Shown piece after piece: positions 8,527 to 15,885 of a stretch of 64,000 nt of DNA. The stretch lies in assembly GCF_009602435.1 (NCBI RefSeq), contig NZ_VZDQ01000011.1, forward strand, positions 248,001 through 312,000, in the 5' to 3' direction. How positions within the stretch are numbered: position 1 is the first letter of the stretch; each line of letters starts with the position of its first letter. This DNA comes from Sediminibacillus terrae (GTDB lineage Bacteria; Bacillota; Bacilli; Bacillales; Amphibacillaceae). Made by a program: the position numbers and the translations under genes. The notes below the pieces were generated by a model. It made no database searches, had not been told where the DNA came from, and saw only the letters and a list, made by a program, of their open reading frames with translations.

Positions 8527-9728
8527 GATGAAGTCACCTCATCTTTCTCTTTTCCGAGCACCAGACCCGACAGAATCGATACTCGGGAAATGATCCCCAA
8601 CAGCCTTCCGTCTTCCATCACCGTGATCGGATATTTGGCCTCGACGGCAATTCCGATCAAGTCATGGAGCGGTGTGTGCGGAGCAGCTGAAGCTATCTCC
8701 GTAATCAATACCTCTTCCAAATCGATTTTTTCTTTATAAGCTCGGATGGCGTCATCGATGGTCAGCAGCCCTTTGAAATTCTTCTCTTTGTCTACGACAA
8801 AAATACTCGACGCTCCGGCTTCTTCCATTTTATGGACGGCAACACGGGGACCGTCTTTATAAGTCATCAGCACTTCCGGCTTTTTCATGACATGGGACGC
8901 TTCCAGGACCTTGGACCGGTCTACATCCTTCACAAAGTTGGAGACATATTCATTCGCGGGGTTTTCAAGAATTTCTTCAGAGGTTCCGACTTGAACGATC
9001 CGGCCGTCTTTCATGATGGCAATCCTGTCTCCAAGTTTTAACGCTTCATCCAAATCATGCGTAATAAACAAGACCGTTTTTCCGAGCTTGTTTTGCAGAT
9101 GGAGAATCTCATCCTGCATTTCTTTTCGGATAATCGGATCGAGCGCACTGAATGCCTCATCCATTAAAAGAATATCCGTGTCGTTGGCCAACGCTCTGGC
9201 AAGTCCCACGCGCTGCTGCATTCCGCCGCTCAACTGATCTGGATAACTTGATTCATAACCTTTCAATCCTACATCTTCGATCGCTTTCTCGGCTTTCTCG
9301 AATCGTTCCTGCTTATCGACTCCTTGAATTTCCAGCCCATAAGCCACGTTATTTAAGACTGTCCGATGTGGCAGCAAGCCAAATTTCTGGAAGACCATAC
9401 CGAGTTTTTTACGACGGGTTTCGATTAAGCTCGTGGTATCCATTTTCGTGATATCTTTCCCGTCTATCAGAACTTCTCCATCTGTCGGTTCAATCAAACG
9501 ATTGATCAAGCGGATCAGCGTCGATTTCCCGCTTCCGGATAACCCCATAATCACGAAAAATTCACCTGGTTTTACAGCGAAAGTCGCTTGATTCACACCG
9601 ACAGTCATACCCGTCTTTTCTAATATTTCATTTTTTTGCTCTCCATCTTTCAAACGTTTCAGTCCCTGTTGGGGATGGGAGCCAAAAATCTTGGTCAGAT
9701 TATTTACTTCAATCTTATTCACAAGCAT
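8523..9728 (-). CDS. opuAA: OpuAA-like ABC ATPase with tandem CBS domains
   Basis: The 401-residue ATPase has the Walker A GLSGSGKST near 62, the signature LSGGMQQRVGLARAL near 165, Walker B DILLMDEAFSALDP, and the H-loop FITHDLDEA. Two CBS repeats follow (about 280-395). In the OpuA family these sense ionic strength through membrane charge, so osmotic gating of the transporter is likely. ATG is preceded by AGGAGAGGAGA. It lies 32 bases after the thioesterase gene in the same orientation, which ties transport to the catabolic genes. Confidence 0.94.
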   Translation of the reverse strand: MLVNKIEVNNLTKIFGSHPQQGLKRLKDGEQKNEILEKTGMTVGVNQATFAVKPGEFFVIMGLSGSGKSTLIRLINRLIEPTDGEVLIDGKDITKMDTTSLIETRRKKLGMVFQKFGLLPHRTVLNNVAYGLEIQGVDKQERFEKAEKAIEDVGLKGYESSYPDQLSGGMQQRVGLARALANDTDILLMDEAFSALDPIIRKEMQDEILHLQNKLGKTVLFITHDLDEALKLGDRIAIMKDGRIVQVGTSEEILENPANEYVSNFVKDVDRSKVLEASHVMKKPEVLMTYKDGPRVAVHKMEEAGASSIFVVDKEKNFKGLLTIDDAIRAYKEKIDLEEVLITEIASAAPHTPLHDLIGIAVEAKYPITVMEDGRLLGIISRVSILSGLVLGKEKDEVTSS

Positions 9729-9760
9729 TCTCCTCTCCTGAAACCACCGGGCGGGGCAGA

Positions 9761-10231
9761 TCAGCGTTTTATGCCAATGCGCCTGCCCGCTTGTTTCGGT
9801 ATTGATAATTGTTGCTGAGCCTCGCGCAGACGATCGATGGCAGCAGCGACTGGGTCCGGGAACGGAGCAGCCCTCCCCTGTTCACTATTGATTCCCATCA
9901 GCATTTGCTCGCTAGTTGCAAGCAAATCACCTTCAGCATTTTTCATGGTGAAAAATACATGCAGGCGCTTTGCATCATCATCCAGCAACTGAACGTCAAG
10001 TGTCAGTTCCTGACCGCGATGTGCTTCCTTCAAGTAGCAAATATGTGTTTCTAAGGTGAAAATGGTATATCCCCAACTGGAACGTGTTTCCTCATCCAGC
10101 CCGATATCAACGATAAATGCATCGACGGCCTGACTGAATGCTTTCGCGTAAGCTGCATCGTTCATATGGCCGTTATAATCCACCCACTCATCATGCACAC
10201 GGTTTTGATAATGAAACGGCTTGTCTCCCAC
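9761..10231 (-). CDS. Hot-dog thioesterase, probable betainyl-CoA thioesterase
   Basis: This single hot-dog domain has the 4HBT-type active-site block RVHDEWVDYNGHMNDAAYAKAF near the N-terminus. In characterised carnitine pathways the third step is hydrolysis of betainyl-CoA to glycine betaine and CoA by such an enzyme, and the two preceding steps are encoded immediately upstream, so that role is the best reading. I place the start at GTG 10231, 5 bases after AGAGGTGA and 1 base after the dehydrogenase stop (TAA-A-GTG); this gives 156 residues. A longer reading from TTG 10252 would overlap the dehydrogenase. Confidence is high for the fold, moderate for the substrate. Confidence 0.82.
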   Translation of the reverse strand: MGDKPFHYQNRVHDEWVDYNGHMNDAAYAKAFSQAVDAFIVDIGLDEETRSSWGYTIFTLETHICYLKEAHRGQELTLDVQLLDDDAKRLHVFFTMKNAEGDLLATSEQMLMGINSEQGRAAPFPDPVAAAIDRLREAQQQLSIPKQAGRRIGIKR

Positions 10232-10232
10232 T

Positions 10233-11207
10233 TTACTCACCTCTTTTTGCAATACTTTTTGTTTCCGGCCAGTAATCCTCTACTAAATCCAGTACTTTTA
10301 CGAGGAATTCGTTCCGCCTGCTTTCCAATTCAGCAATAGAAACATCACCGGCATGTGATTCACAGCCTTCGATAACCCTTTCTTTCAACGCATCGGTCAG
10401 TTCTGGTGCAATCAGTTTTGTCCACGGCTGCTTCAATGCCGGTCCGAATTGCTCAAGCATATGGCGCATACCTTGTTCTCCACCGGCAAGATGGAACGTC
10501 ATAAACGGCCCCATTTGTGCCCAGCGCAGACCTGCTCCATATATGATGGCGGCATCCACTTCCTCCGTTGTGGCCACTCCGTCATTCACCATGTGAAGTG
10601 CTTCGCGCCACAATGCTTCCATCAAGCGGTCGGCTAAATGACCCTCGATTTCTTTCCGTATGACCAATGGCTTCATTTGGATAGCAGCATAAACTTCTTT
10701 CGCTGCATCGATTGTTGCCTGACTGGTGGCGTTTCCGCCGACCAATTCCACTAACGGTAAAATATATACCGGGTTGAATGGATGAGCGACAACGAGGCGT
10801 TCAGGATGCTGCAAACCTTCCTGCAAGGTCGATGGCATAATGCCGGAAGTACTCGAACCGATAATCGCATCTGTTTTGGCATGCCGATCAATGCTTGCCA
10901 ACACACTTTTTTTCAGTTCTTCCCGTTCAGGAACGTTTTCTTGAATCAAGTCTGCTTCTGCAACTGCTTCTTCGATGGTAGGCACAAAGCGCAAGCGGTC
11001 AATGGTTGCCCCTTCAGCCAAACCGATTTCCTCCAGTGACGGCCATGCCAATTCCACTGCGCGGCGTGTTTTCTCTTCCGCGCCTTCGGCTGGATCAAAC
11101 GCTACAACCTCGTGACCGTTAGCCAAGAAGCGGGCAACCCAACCGTTACCGATCACTCCGGTACCAATGACTGCGAACTTTTTAGGTGCTATTGTTGTCT
11201 TATTCAT
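10233..11207 (-). CDS. L-carnitine dehydrogenase (3-hydroxyacyl-CoA dehydrogenase family)
   Basis: The 324-residue NAD-dependent enzyme would oxidise L-carnitine to 3-dehydrocarnitine. The Rossmann motif IGTGVIGNGWVARF sits near residue 14. The family's conserved GSSTSGIMPSTLQ, AHPFNPVYILPLVELVGG (catalytic His) and EGHLADRLMEALWREALHMV blocks follow, and the helical C-terminal domain is complete. The AHPFNPVYILPLVE wording is characteristic of carnitine dehydrogenases rather than fatty-acid enzymes. ATG lies 8 bases after GGAGGGAG and 3 bases after the preceding gene. Its neighbours, a BKACE enzyme and a thioesterase, supply the next two steps. Confidence 0.9.
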   Translation of the reverse strand: MNKTTIAPKKFAVIGTGVIGNGWVARFLANGHEVVAFDPAEGAEEKTRRAVELAWPSLEEIGLAEGATIDRLRFVPTIEEAVAEADLIQENVPEREELKKSVLASIDRHAKTDAIIGSSTSGIMPSTLQEGLQHPERLVVAHPFNPVYILPLVELVGGNATSQATIDAAKEVYAAIQMKPLVIRKEIEGHLADRLMEALWREALHMVNDGVATTEEVDAAIIYGAGLRWAQMGPFMTFHLAGGEQGMRHMLEQFGPALKQPWTKLIAPELTDALKERVIEGCESHAGDVSIAELESRRNEFLVKVLDLVEDYWPETKSIAKRGE

Positions 11208-11210
11208 GAT

Positions 11211-12098
11211 TTATCTCCCTCCGTTCGGGTTTCTCAATCCGTACTGCTCACGAGCTTCTTGTGGTGTCATTACTTCCATTCCGTTCCCATGCAGCATAGT
11301 GATTGCCTTTTCGACAAGCTGGTCGTTACGGCCAAAAACTCCTTTGCTTAAATACAGATTGTCTTCCAATCCTACGCGGATATTGCCGCCTAGCATCGCT
11401 GCTTGAGCAGCGATCGGAAGTTGCATTCTGCCAATGCCAAATGCGGACCAATGAGCATTTTCCGGCAATCGATTTTTCATGTACGCCATGGTTTCGATAT
11501 CGGCTTCTGCTCCCCAAGGAATACCCAGGCAAAATTGAAACATTGGATCACCGTCAATCAGCCCTTCACTTATCAGCTGTTTAGCAAAACGAAGGTGACC
11601 GGTGTCAAAGCATTCCAGTTCCGGCTTCACTCCACTGTCCTGAACCAGTTTTGCCTGTTGGCGGAGCCAGTCTGTCGGACTAAGGTAAACCATGTTGCCA
11701 AAATTTGTACTGCCGCAGTCCAACGTGCACATTTCCGGGAGCAGTTCTCCTACGGGTTCGTGTCTCTCTTCCGGGGTTTGCATATCGGTTCCGTTCCCTC
11801 CGGCTGCCGGTGTGTCAAGGCTAGGGATGAAGTCTCCGCCCCCACCCGAAGTAATGTTGATGATCACATCTGTTTCCGACTCGCGGATACGATCTACAAT
11901 TTCTCGATAATGCTCGACATCATGACTGATTCCTCCGTTTTCCGGATCACGAGCATGGACATGCGCCACTGTGGCTCCGGCTTTCGCGGAAGCAATGGCT
12001 GCTTCTGCAATTTCTTTCGGTGTAACAGGTACATGCTTGCTTTTTTTCGTCGTATCACCTGCGCCGGTAACGGCTGCAGTCAATAGAACTTTATTCAT
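11211..12098 (-). CDS. BKACE family (DUF849) enzyme, probable dehydrocarnitine cleavage enzyme
   Basis: The 295-residue TIM-barrel beta-keto acid cleavage enzyme would convert 3-dehydrocarnitine plus acetyl-CoA to betainyl-CoA and acetoacetate. The metal-binding HVHARDPENGG motif (His-x-His) lies near residue 46, the INITSGGGG block near 80, CGSTNFG near 130, ECFDTGHL near 160, and the C-terminal GNIRVGLEDNLYL. Substrate choice within this family follows genome context; carnitine dehydrogenase next door makes dehydrocarnitine the likely keto acid. It is the first gene of the operon, with two TetR-type sites in its promoter and a strong GGAGGAA site. Confidence 0.9.
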   Translation of the reverse strand: MNKVLLTAAVTGAGDTTKKSKHVPVTPKEIAEAAIASAKAGATVAHVHARDPENGGISHDVEHYREIVDRIRESETDVIINITSGGGGDFIPSLDTPAAGGNGTDMQTPEERHEPVGELLPEMCTLDCGSTNFGNMVYLSPTDWLRQQAKLVQDSGVKPELECFDTGHLRFAKQLISEGLIDGDPMFQFCLGIPWGAEADIETMAYMKNRLPENAHWSAFGIGRMQLPIAAQAAMLGGNIRVGLEDNLYLSKGVFGRNDQLVEKAITMLHGNGMEVMTPQEAREQYGLRNPNGGR

Positions 12099-12133
12099 GA
12101 AGGATTCCTCCCAAACGTAGTTTTCGATTTTTA

Positions 12134-12152
12134 CTATACTGTCCGGACGGTT
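12134..12152 (-). promoter_or_regulatory. TetR-type operator 1 before the carnitine-type operon
   Basis: On the minus strand this reads AACCGTCCGGACAGTATAG. It matches the two other sites (12169-12187 and 13118-13136) with consensus AACCGTCYRGRYRGTATAG. The TATAGT at its end could be the -10 box, so a bound repressor would block polymerase. It lies about 36-54 bases before the first start codon. Confidence 0.7.
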
Positions 12153-12168
12153 TAAAACACGATTTAAA

Positions 12169-12187
12169 CTATACCATCCAGACGGTT
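12169..12187 (-). promoter_or_regulatory. TetR-type operator 2 before the carnitine-type operon
   Basis: It reads AACCGTCTGGATGGTATAG on the minus strand and is centred 35 bases upstream of site 1. It also ends in a -10-like TATAGT. Confidence 0.68.
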
Positions 12188-12523
12188 ATCTTTCAAACCG
12201 ATCATCCATACGTAAGGGGTTTCATATAATTTTTTCATAGAAAAATTTCTGCTCAATCCCTTGTCAGGATTGGGATGAAGGAGAGGGAAGAAATTTTTGA
12301 AATTTGTTTTGATTGGTCGAAATACGCAGAAGGAGAGAAAGACTTCAGGAAGCGTTAGATGTAAAGAACCTGGCGGACAATGAAAAACTTAATCCAAGAA
12401 CGAATAAATACAGGATAGGCCGTGTTAGGAAAGGAACTTTTAATGGGGGCTTCTCTTATGAAAAGCGCGACTATAAAAATTCGCGGATATCTGGAGCGGA
12501 AGGAAACACAAATCAACAAAAGA
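12188..12523. other. Spacer without a supported gene
   Basis: It lies between the operon promoter and the end of the TetR gene. A small inverted repeat CAATCC / GGATTG lies near 12253-12270. I see no gene. Confidence 0.4.
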
Positions 12524-12556
12524 ATAAAAAAAGCGGGCGACCTCATTCGTTCGCCC
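12524..12556 (-). terminator. Terminator of the TetR gene
   Basis: The minus-strand stem GGGCGA / TCGCCC followed by GCTTTTTTT overlaps the last codons of the gene. Confidence 0.75.
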
Positions 12557-13079
12557 ACTCCAATAGTGTCTTGTAAACCTCTGCTTTTTTCTCCGGCTCG
12601 ATATGATAAATATCAAACAACTCCGCCAGCCAAATACCATCTGAAGCAAGACGGATGATGGTTGCCTTTACAGGATCAAGTCCATCCTCTTCTATCTCTT
12701 GCTGCCATTCAGCATACAGCTCCCGGATGGGATCAAGCAGTTTTTCATTGACTGCTTTTGCTGCCAGCAATCCGGCGTTCATATCTTTATTTTGATATAC
12801 TTGATTAAACGTGACGTTTACATAGGCACGCACCCACTGCCCTTTTTCTTCCGGGTCCATTTCTGCATTGTTAGCTATTTTCTCCCGATAGTTATTGGTC
12901 AAATGTTCAACCATCCCTTCTACCAGGGCTTCCTTGGAAGGAAAATGGTACAATAATCCTCCCTTACTGATACCTGCTTCCTCCGCTACAGCTTCCAGAG
13001 TCAGGTTAAATATCCCTCGCTCGCTGACGATTTTGGATGCAGCAGTAAGTATTTCTACTTTTCTAGAATGTCTGCCCAT
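12543..13079 (-). CDS. TetR/AcrR family regulator, probable repressor of the carnitine-type operon
   Basis: The 178-residue protein has an N-terminal TetR helix-turn-helix (EILTAASKIVSERGIFNLTLEAVAEEAGISKGGLLYHFPSKEALV, residues about 7-52) and a helical ligand domain. The ATG at 13079 is chosen because GAGGAGA lies 7 bases upstream; a 39-residue extension is open but not TetR-like. It is on the same strand as the operon and upstream of it, and a copy of the same 19-bp site found before the operon lies in its own promoter, so autoregulation and control of the catabolic genes are likely. The inducer is unknown; carnitine or a pathway intermediate would fit. Confidence 0.88.
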   Translation of the reverse strand: MGRHSRKVEILTAASKIVSERGIFNLTLEAVAEEAGISKGGLLYHFPSKEALVEGMVEHLTNNYREKIANNAEMDPEEKGQWVRAYVNVTFNQVYQNKDMNAGLLAAKAVNEKLLDPIRELYAEWQQEIEEDGLDPVKATIIRLASDGIWLAELFDIYHIEPEKKAEVYKTLLEWANE

Positions 13080-13117
13080 GAAACTCTCCTCTTGCTTATC
13101 AGATTTTATGCCATTTA

Positions 13118-13136
13118 CTATACTACCTGGACGGTT
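13118..13136 (-). promoter_or_regulatory. TetR-type operator 3 before the TetR gene
   Basis: It reads AACCGTCCAGGTAGTATAG on the minus strand, 39 bases before the regulator's ATG, and matches sites 1 and 2 at the CCGTC core and the TATAG end. Confidence 0.7.
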
Positions 13137-13241
13137 CGGTTTCAAATAAATTTTATGAAGCAACTCAAATTTCCTCCTTGCCAAAAACGCTAACACCCCT
13201 ATCTACGATGCCTTTCGCTAAAGAGGAAAATTCTTTCATTT

Positions 13242-14192
13242 TCAAATGCCAAGAGCCGATTCGATAAATGCTTCCAATCGTTTTTGAAATTCAGCGGTGG
13301 CAGCCGCGTAAGCATCCGTATGCCCCGCCCCCGGTACAATCCATAACTGTTTTTCACTATCGGCCGCTTCGTACAGGCGATGCGCCATTTCGGTTGGCAC
13401 GAGTTCATCTTGGTCTCCATGTATAATAAATAACGGCCGGGTATTGTCTTTGACCTGCTCGATCGCCGAGGCCTCCCCGAACCAGTAACCAGCCCGAAGT
13501 TTAGTCATCCCGCTGGTGAGAGATATCAAGGGAAAAGCAGGAAGATGGTACAGGTGCCGAAGTTGATGGGATAATTCTTCGCTTGCATCCGTGTATCCAC
13601 TATCCGCGATGATCCCCTTCACTTGAGAAGGCAAATCTTCTCCACTGGTCATCAAAACTGATGCCGCTCCCATCGAATTTCCATGTAAAAAAATGCTTTT
13701 CATTTTATAGTCATCGATCAGTCGTTGAATCCACCCCTTAATGTCCAGGCGATCGTGCCAGCCATAACCGATATAATCTCCTTGACTTTCCCCATGTCCC
13801 CGGGCATCCGGCATAAGAAGCGAAAATCCATGATCATAATAAAATTTGGCCAGATCACCCATTTGCTGACCATAACCCCGGTAGCCATGTGCGAGGATAA
13901 CCGCTTTACCCGAAGCTTGAGGATGTTGCAAATAATAAGCGCGCAGTTTCAATCCATCATGGGATGTCATTTCGATTTCTGCCAGGCTCTGGACGGAAAA
14001 CCAGTCCTGTGCTTCTGCAAGTAATTCCTGATCCGTTTCGCTGTTTGGCAGCTCCACAGGTTCTTCACTATAAAGTTCTACTTGTTCCCCACGCTTTATG
14101 CCTTGGTTATAAAAGTAATTACTGGCTCCAATGAGCAGCACAGCGAGTAAAAAAACTACACTGCCAGCAATCCAAGCTATCTTCTTTTTCAT
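13242..14192 (-). CDS. Membrane-anchored alpha/beta hydrolase
   Basis: The 316-residue protein begins with a single N-terminal membrane helix (IAWIAGSVVFLLAVLLIGASNYF) followed by an extracellular alpha/beta-hydrolase domain: oxyanion region LAHGYRGYGQQMG, DARGHGESQGDYIGYGWHDRLD, nucleophile LHGNSMGAAS, acid IHGDQDELVP and His GAGHTDAY. This is the YqkD-like group of bacterial hydrolases, of unknown substrate. The ATG at 14192 follows GAGGGGATGGA; an 11-residue extension is less likely. It is a single gene. Confidence 0.87.
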   Translation of the reverse strand: MKKKIAWIAGSVVFLLAVLLIGASNYFYNQGIKRGEQVELYSEEPVELPNSETDQELLAEAQDWFSVQSLAEIEMTSHDGLKLRAYYLQHPQASGKAVILAHGYRGYGQQMGDLAKFYYDHGFSLLMPDARGHGESQGDYIGYGWHDRLDIKGWIQRLIDDYKMKSIFLHGNSMGAASVLMTSGEDLPSQVKGIIADSGYTDASEELSHQLRHLYHLPAFPLISLTSGMTKLRAGYWFGEASAIEQVKDNTRPLFIIHGDQDELVPTEMAHRLYEAADSEKQLWIVPGAGHTDAYAAATAEFQKRLEAFIESALGI

Positions 14193-14348
14193 TCCATCCC
14201 CTCTTTTGTCTGTTTCTTCTATCATTATAGCGAAAATAATTTGGAAGCGCAGTCATTTTCTTCTTTCCAAGAAAAATGGAAAAACTATTGTTTTCCAGAA
14301 CGATTTGGTGTATGGTTAATGACAATCAATCTCAAAATTTAATCATTG

Positions 14349-14493
14349 CTTATCAAGAGAGGTTAAGGGACTGGCCCGAAGACGCCTCAGCAACCAGCCT
14401 GAACGGCATGGTGCTAAATCCAGTAGACATCCGTGTCTAGCAGATAAGGAGAATGTGAATGAAAAGAGCCTTCTTCTTAGAAGGCTCTTTTTT
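14349..14493 (+). promoter_or_regulatory. SAM-I (S-box) riboswitch with terminator
   Basis: P1 closes between CTTATC (14349-14354) and GATAAG (14443-14448). The conserved GAGAGGTTAAGGGACTGGCC and CCTCAGCAACCAGCC cores and the GGTGCTAAATCC segment are all present. The terminator stem AGAGCCTTC / GAAGGCTCT plus T-run lies at 14462-14493. High S-adenosylmethionine should end transcription before the MetE-like gene. The start codon is unusually far downstream (about 245 bases); that spacer (14494-14738) holds no gene I recognise. Confidence 0.95.
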
Positions 14494-14738
14494 GTTTTGA
14501 GATCGCTTCTAAACAGATAAAGAAGATTTCCCCTTTTCTTTCGTTCTGTTTTACGAATGGGGGGCTTAGTGTTTCAAGGAATATCATCGAACCGAAATCG
14601 TCCTCAGGCTCATAATTATGGTGCAGGAGCGGCAGGCTGGCGATTGTTCAAAGAAAGAGATCGAGCAAATCCCTCTTTACGAAAAAGCAACAATGCTGAG
14701 AAAATTATTTTCAATCACTATTTGAAAGGAAGATTTTT

Positions 14739-15869
14739 ATGGAAAAAAAGCAATTTGATCAAGCTGTAAACGTGCTTCAGAACCCGCCTTTTAAAGGAGA
14801 TCATGTCGGCAGTCTGCTGCGTCCGGAAAGGCTTAAACAGGCACGTTTGCAACATCAAAATGGAGAAATTACGACAGAAGAACTTCGATACGTGGAAGAC
14901 GAAGAGATTATCCGGGTAGTGGAAAAACAAAAGGAAGCATGCCTTCAAGCTGTGACAGACGGAGAATTCCGCCGTTCCTGGTGGCACTTCGACTTTCTGG
15001 AACAACTCGATGGGGTGGAAGGTTACGTGCCGGAAAGCGGGATTCAATTCCATGGCACAAAAACAAAAGCACGCGGAATTAAAATCACAGGAAAAGTCGG
15101 TTTCAGCGGGCACCCTATGGTCCAAGATTATAAATTTTTACATAGCATCGCCGGGGATCATACCGCCAAGATGACGATACCAAGTCCGAATATGCTGTAT
15201 TTCCGCGGAAAACTGGAGTATCCCCCTTATGAAGACCAGGAAGTGTTTTTCACTGACTTAACCCATGCTTACAAAAAAGCGATCAAAACTTTTTATGATG
15301 CCGGCTGCCGTTATTTACAACTCGATGATACTTCCTGGTCGTTGTTTTTCTCGGAAGACGGACGCGCGCGTATACGGGAAAACGGCCAGAATCCAGACGA
15401 ACTCAGCCGCTTTTTTGCCCGATGTATCAACGAATCGATTGCCGACAAACCAGATGATCTGACAATCACCATGCACATTTGTCGTGGAAACTATCAGTCC
15501 ACTTGGGCCGCCTCCGGTGGTTATGACGCTGTGTCGGAAATCATTTTCGGCGGTCTGGATGTAGACGGTCTGTTTCTTGAATACGATGACGACCGTTCCG
15601 GAGGATTCGAGCCGCTTCGTTTTGTCAATCGTTCAGATTTGCAAATTGTCTTGGGACTGGTCACATCCAAACACGGTAACTTGGAAGACAAAACGTTCAT
15701 CAAAAAACGGATTCGACAAGCAGCAGAGCATGTAGACAAAAATCAGTTATGCTTGAGTCCGCAATGTGGGTTTGCTTCCACAGAAGAAGGAAACCTGCTG
15801 ACGGAAGAAGAACAATGGGCGAAATTGCGACACGTCGTAAACATTGCCGATGAAGTATGGAATAGCTGA
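14739..15869 (+). CDS. MetE-like methyltransferase (YxjG/YxjH type)
   Basis: The 376-residue protein is the short, single-barrel form of cobalamin-independent methionine synthase, as in YxjG/YxjH (about 378 residues). Blocks include FKGDHVGSLLRPERL at the start, the substrate segment EFRRSWWHFDFLE, LQLDDTSWSLFF, and the likely zinc ligands MHICRGNYQSTW (His, Cys) and LSPQCGFAST (Cys). It would methylate homocysteine or a related thiol using an alternative donor. S-box control places it in methionine supply. The ATG follows GAAAGGAAG. It is convergent with the metal ATPase, only 16 bases apart. Confidence 0.93.
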   Translation: MEKKQFDQAVNVLQNPPFKGDHVGSLLRPERLKQARLQHQNGEITTEELRYVEDEEIIRVVEKQKEACLQAVTDGEFRRSWWHFDFLEQLDGVEGYVPESGIQFHGTKTKARGIKITGKVGFSGHPMVQDYKFLHSIAGDHTAKMTIPSPNMLYFRGKLEYPPYEDQEVFFTDLTHAYKKAIKTFYDAGCRYLQLDDTSWSLFFSEDGRARIRENGQNPDELSRFFARCINESIADKPDDLTITMHICRGNYQSTWAASGGYDAVSEIIFGGLDVDGLFLEYDDDRSGGFEPLRFVNRSDLQIVLGLVTSKHGNLEDKTFIKKRIRQAAEHVDKNQLCLSPQCGFASTEEGNLLTEEEQWAKLRHVVNIADEVWNS

Positions 15870-15885
15870 CAACAGAGACTGCCTG

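Noticed and set aside
12313-12576. 87-codon plus-strand frame antisense to the end of the TetR gene
   Set aside because: Composition is low-complexity and it reads through the TetR terminator; no support.
14557-14769. 70-codon plus-strand frame in the S-box leader
   Set aside because: It overlaps the real start of the MetE-like gene in another frame and has no ribosome-binding site or recognisable domain.
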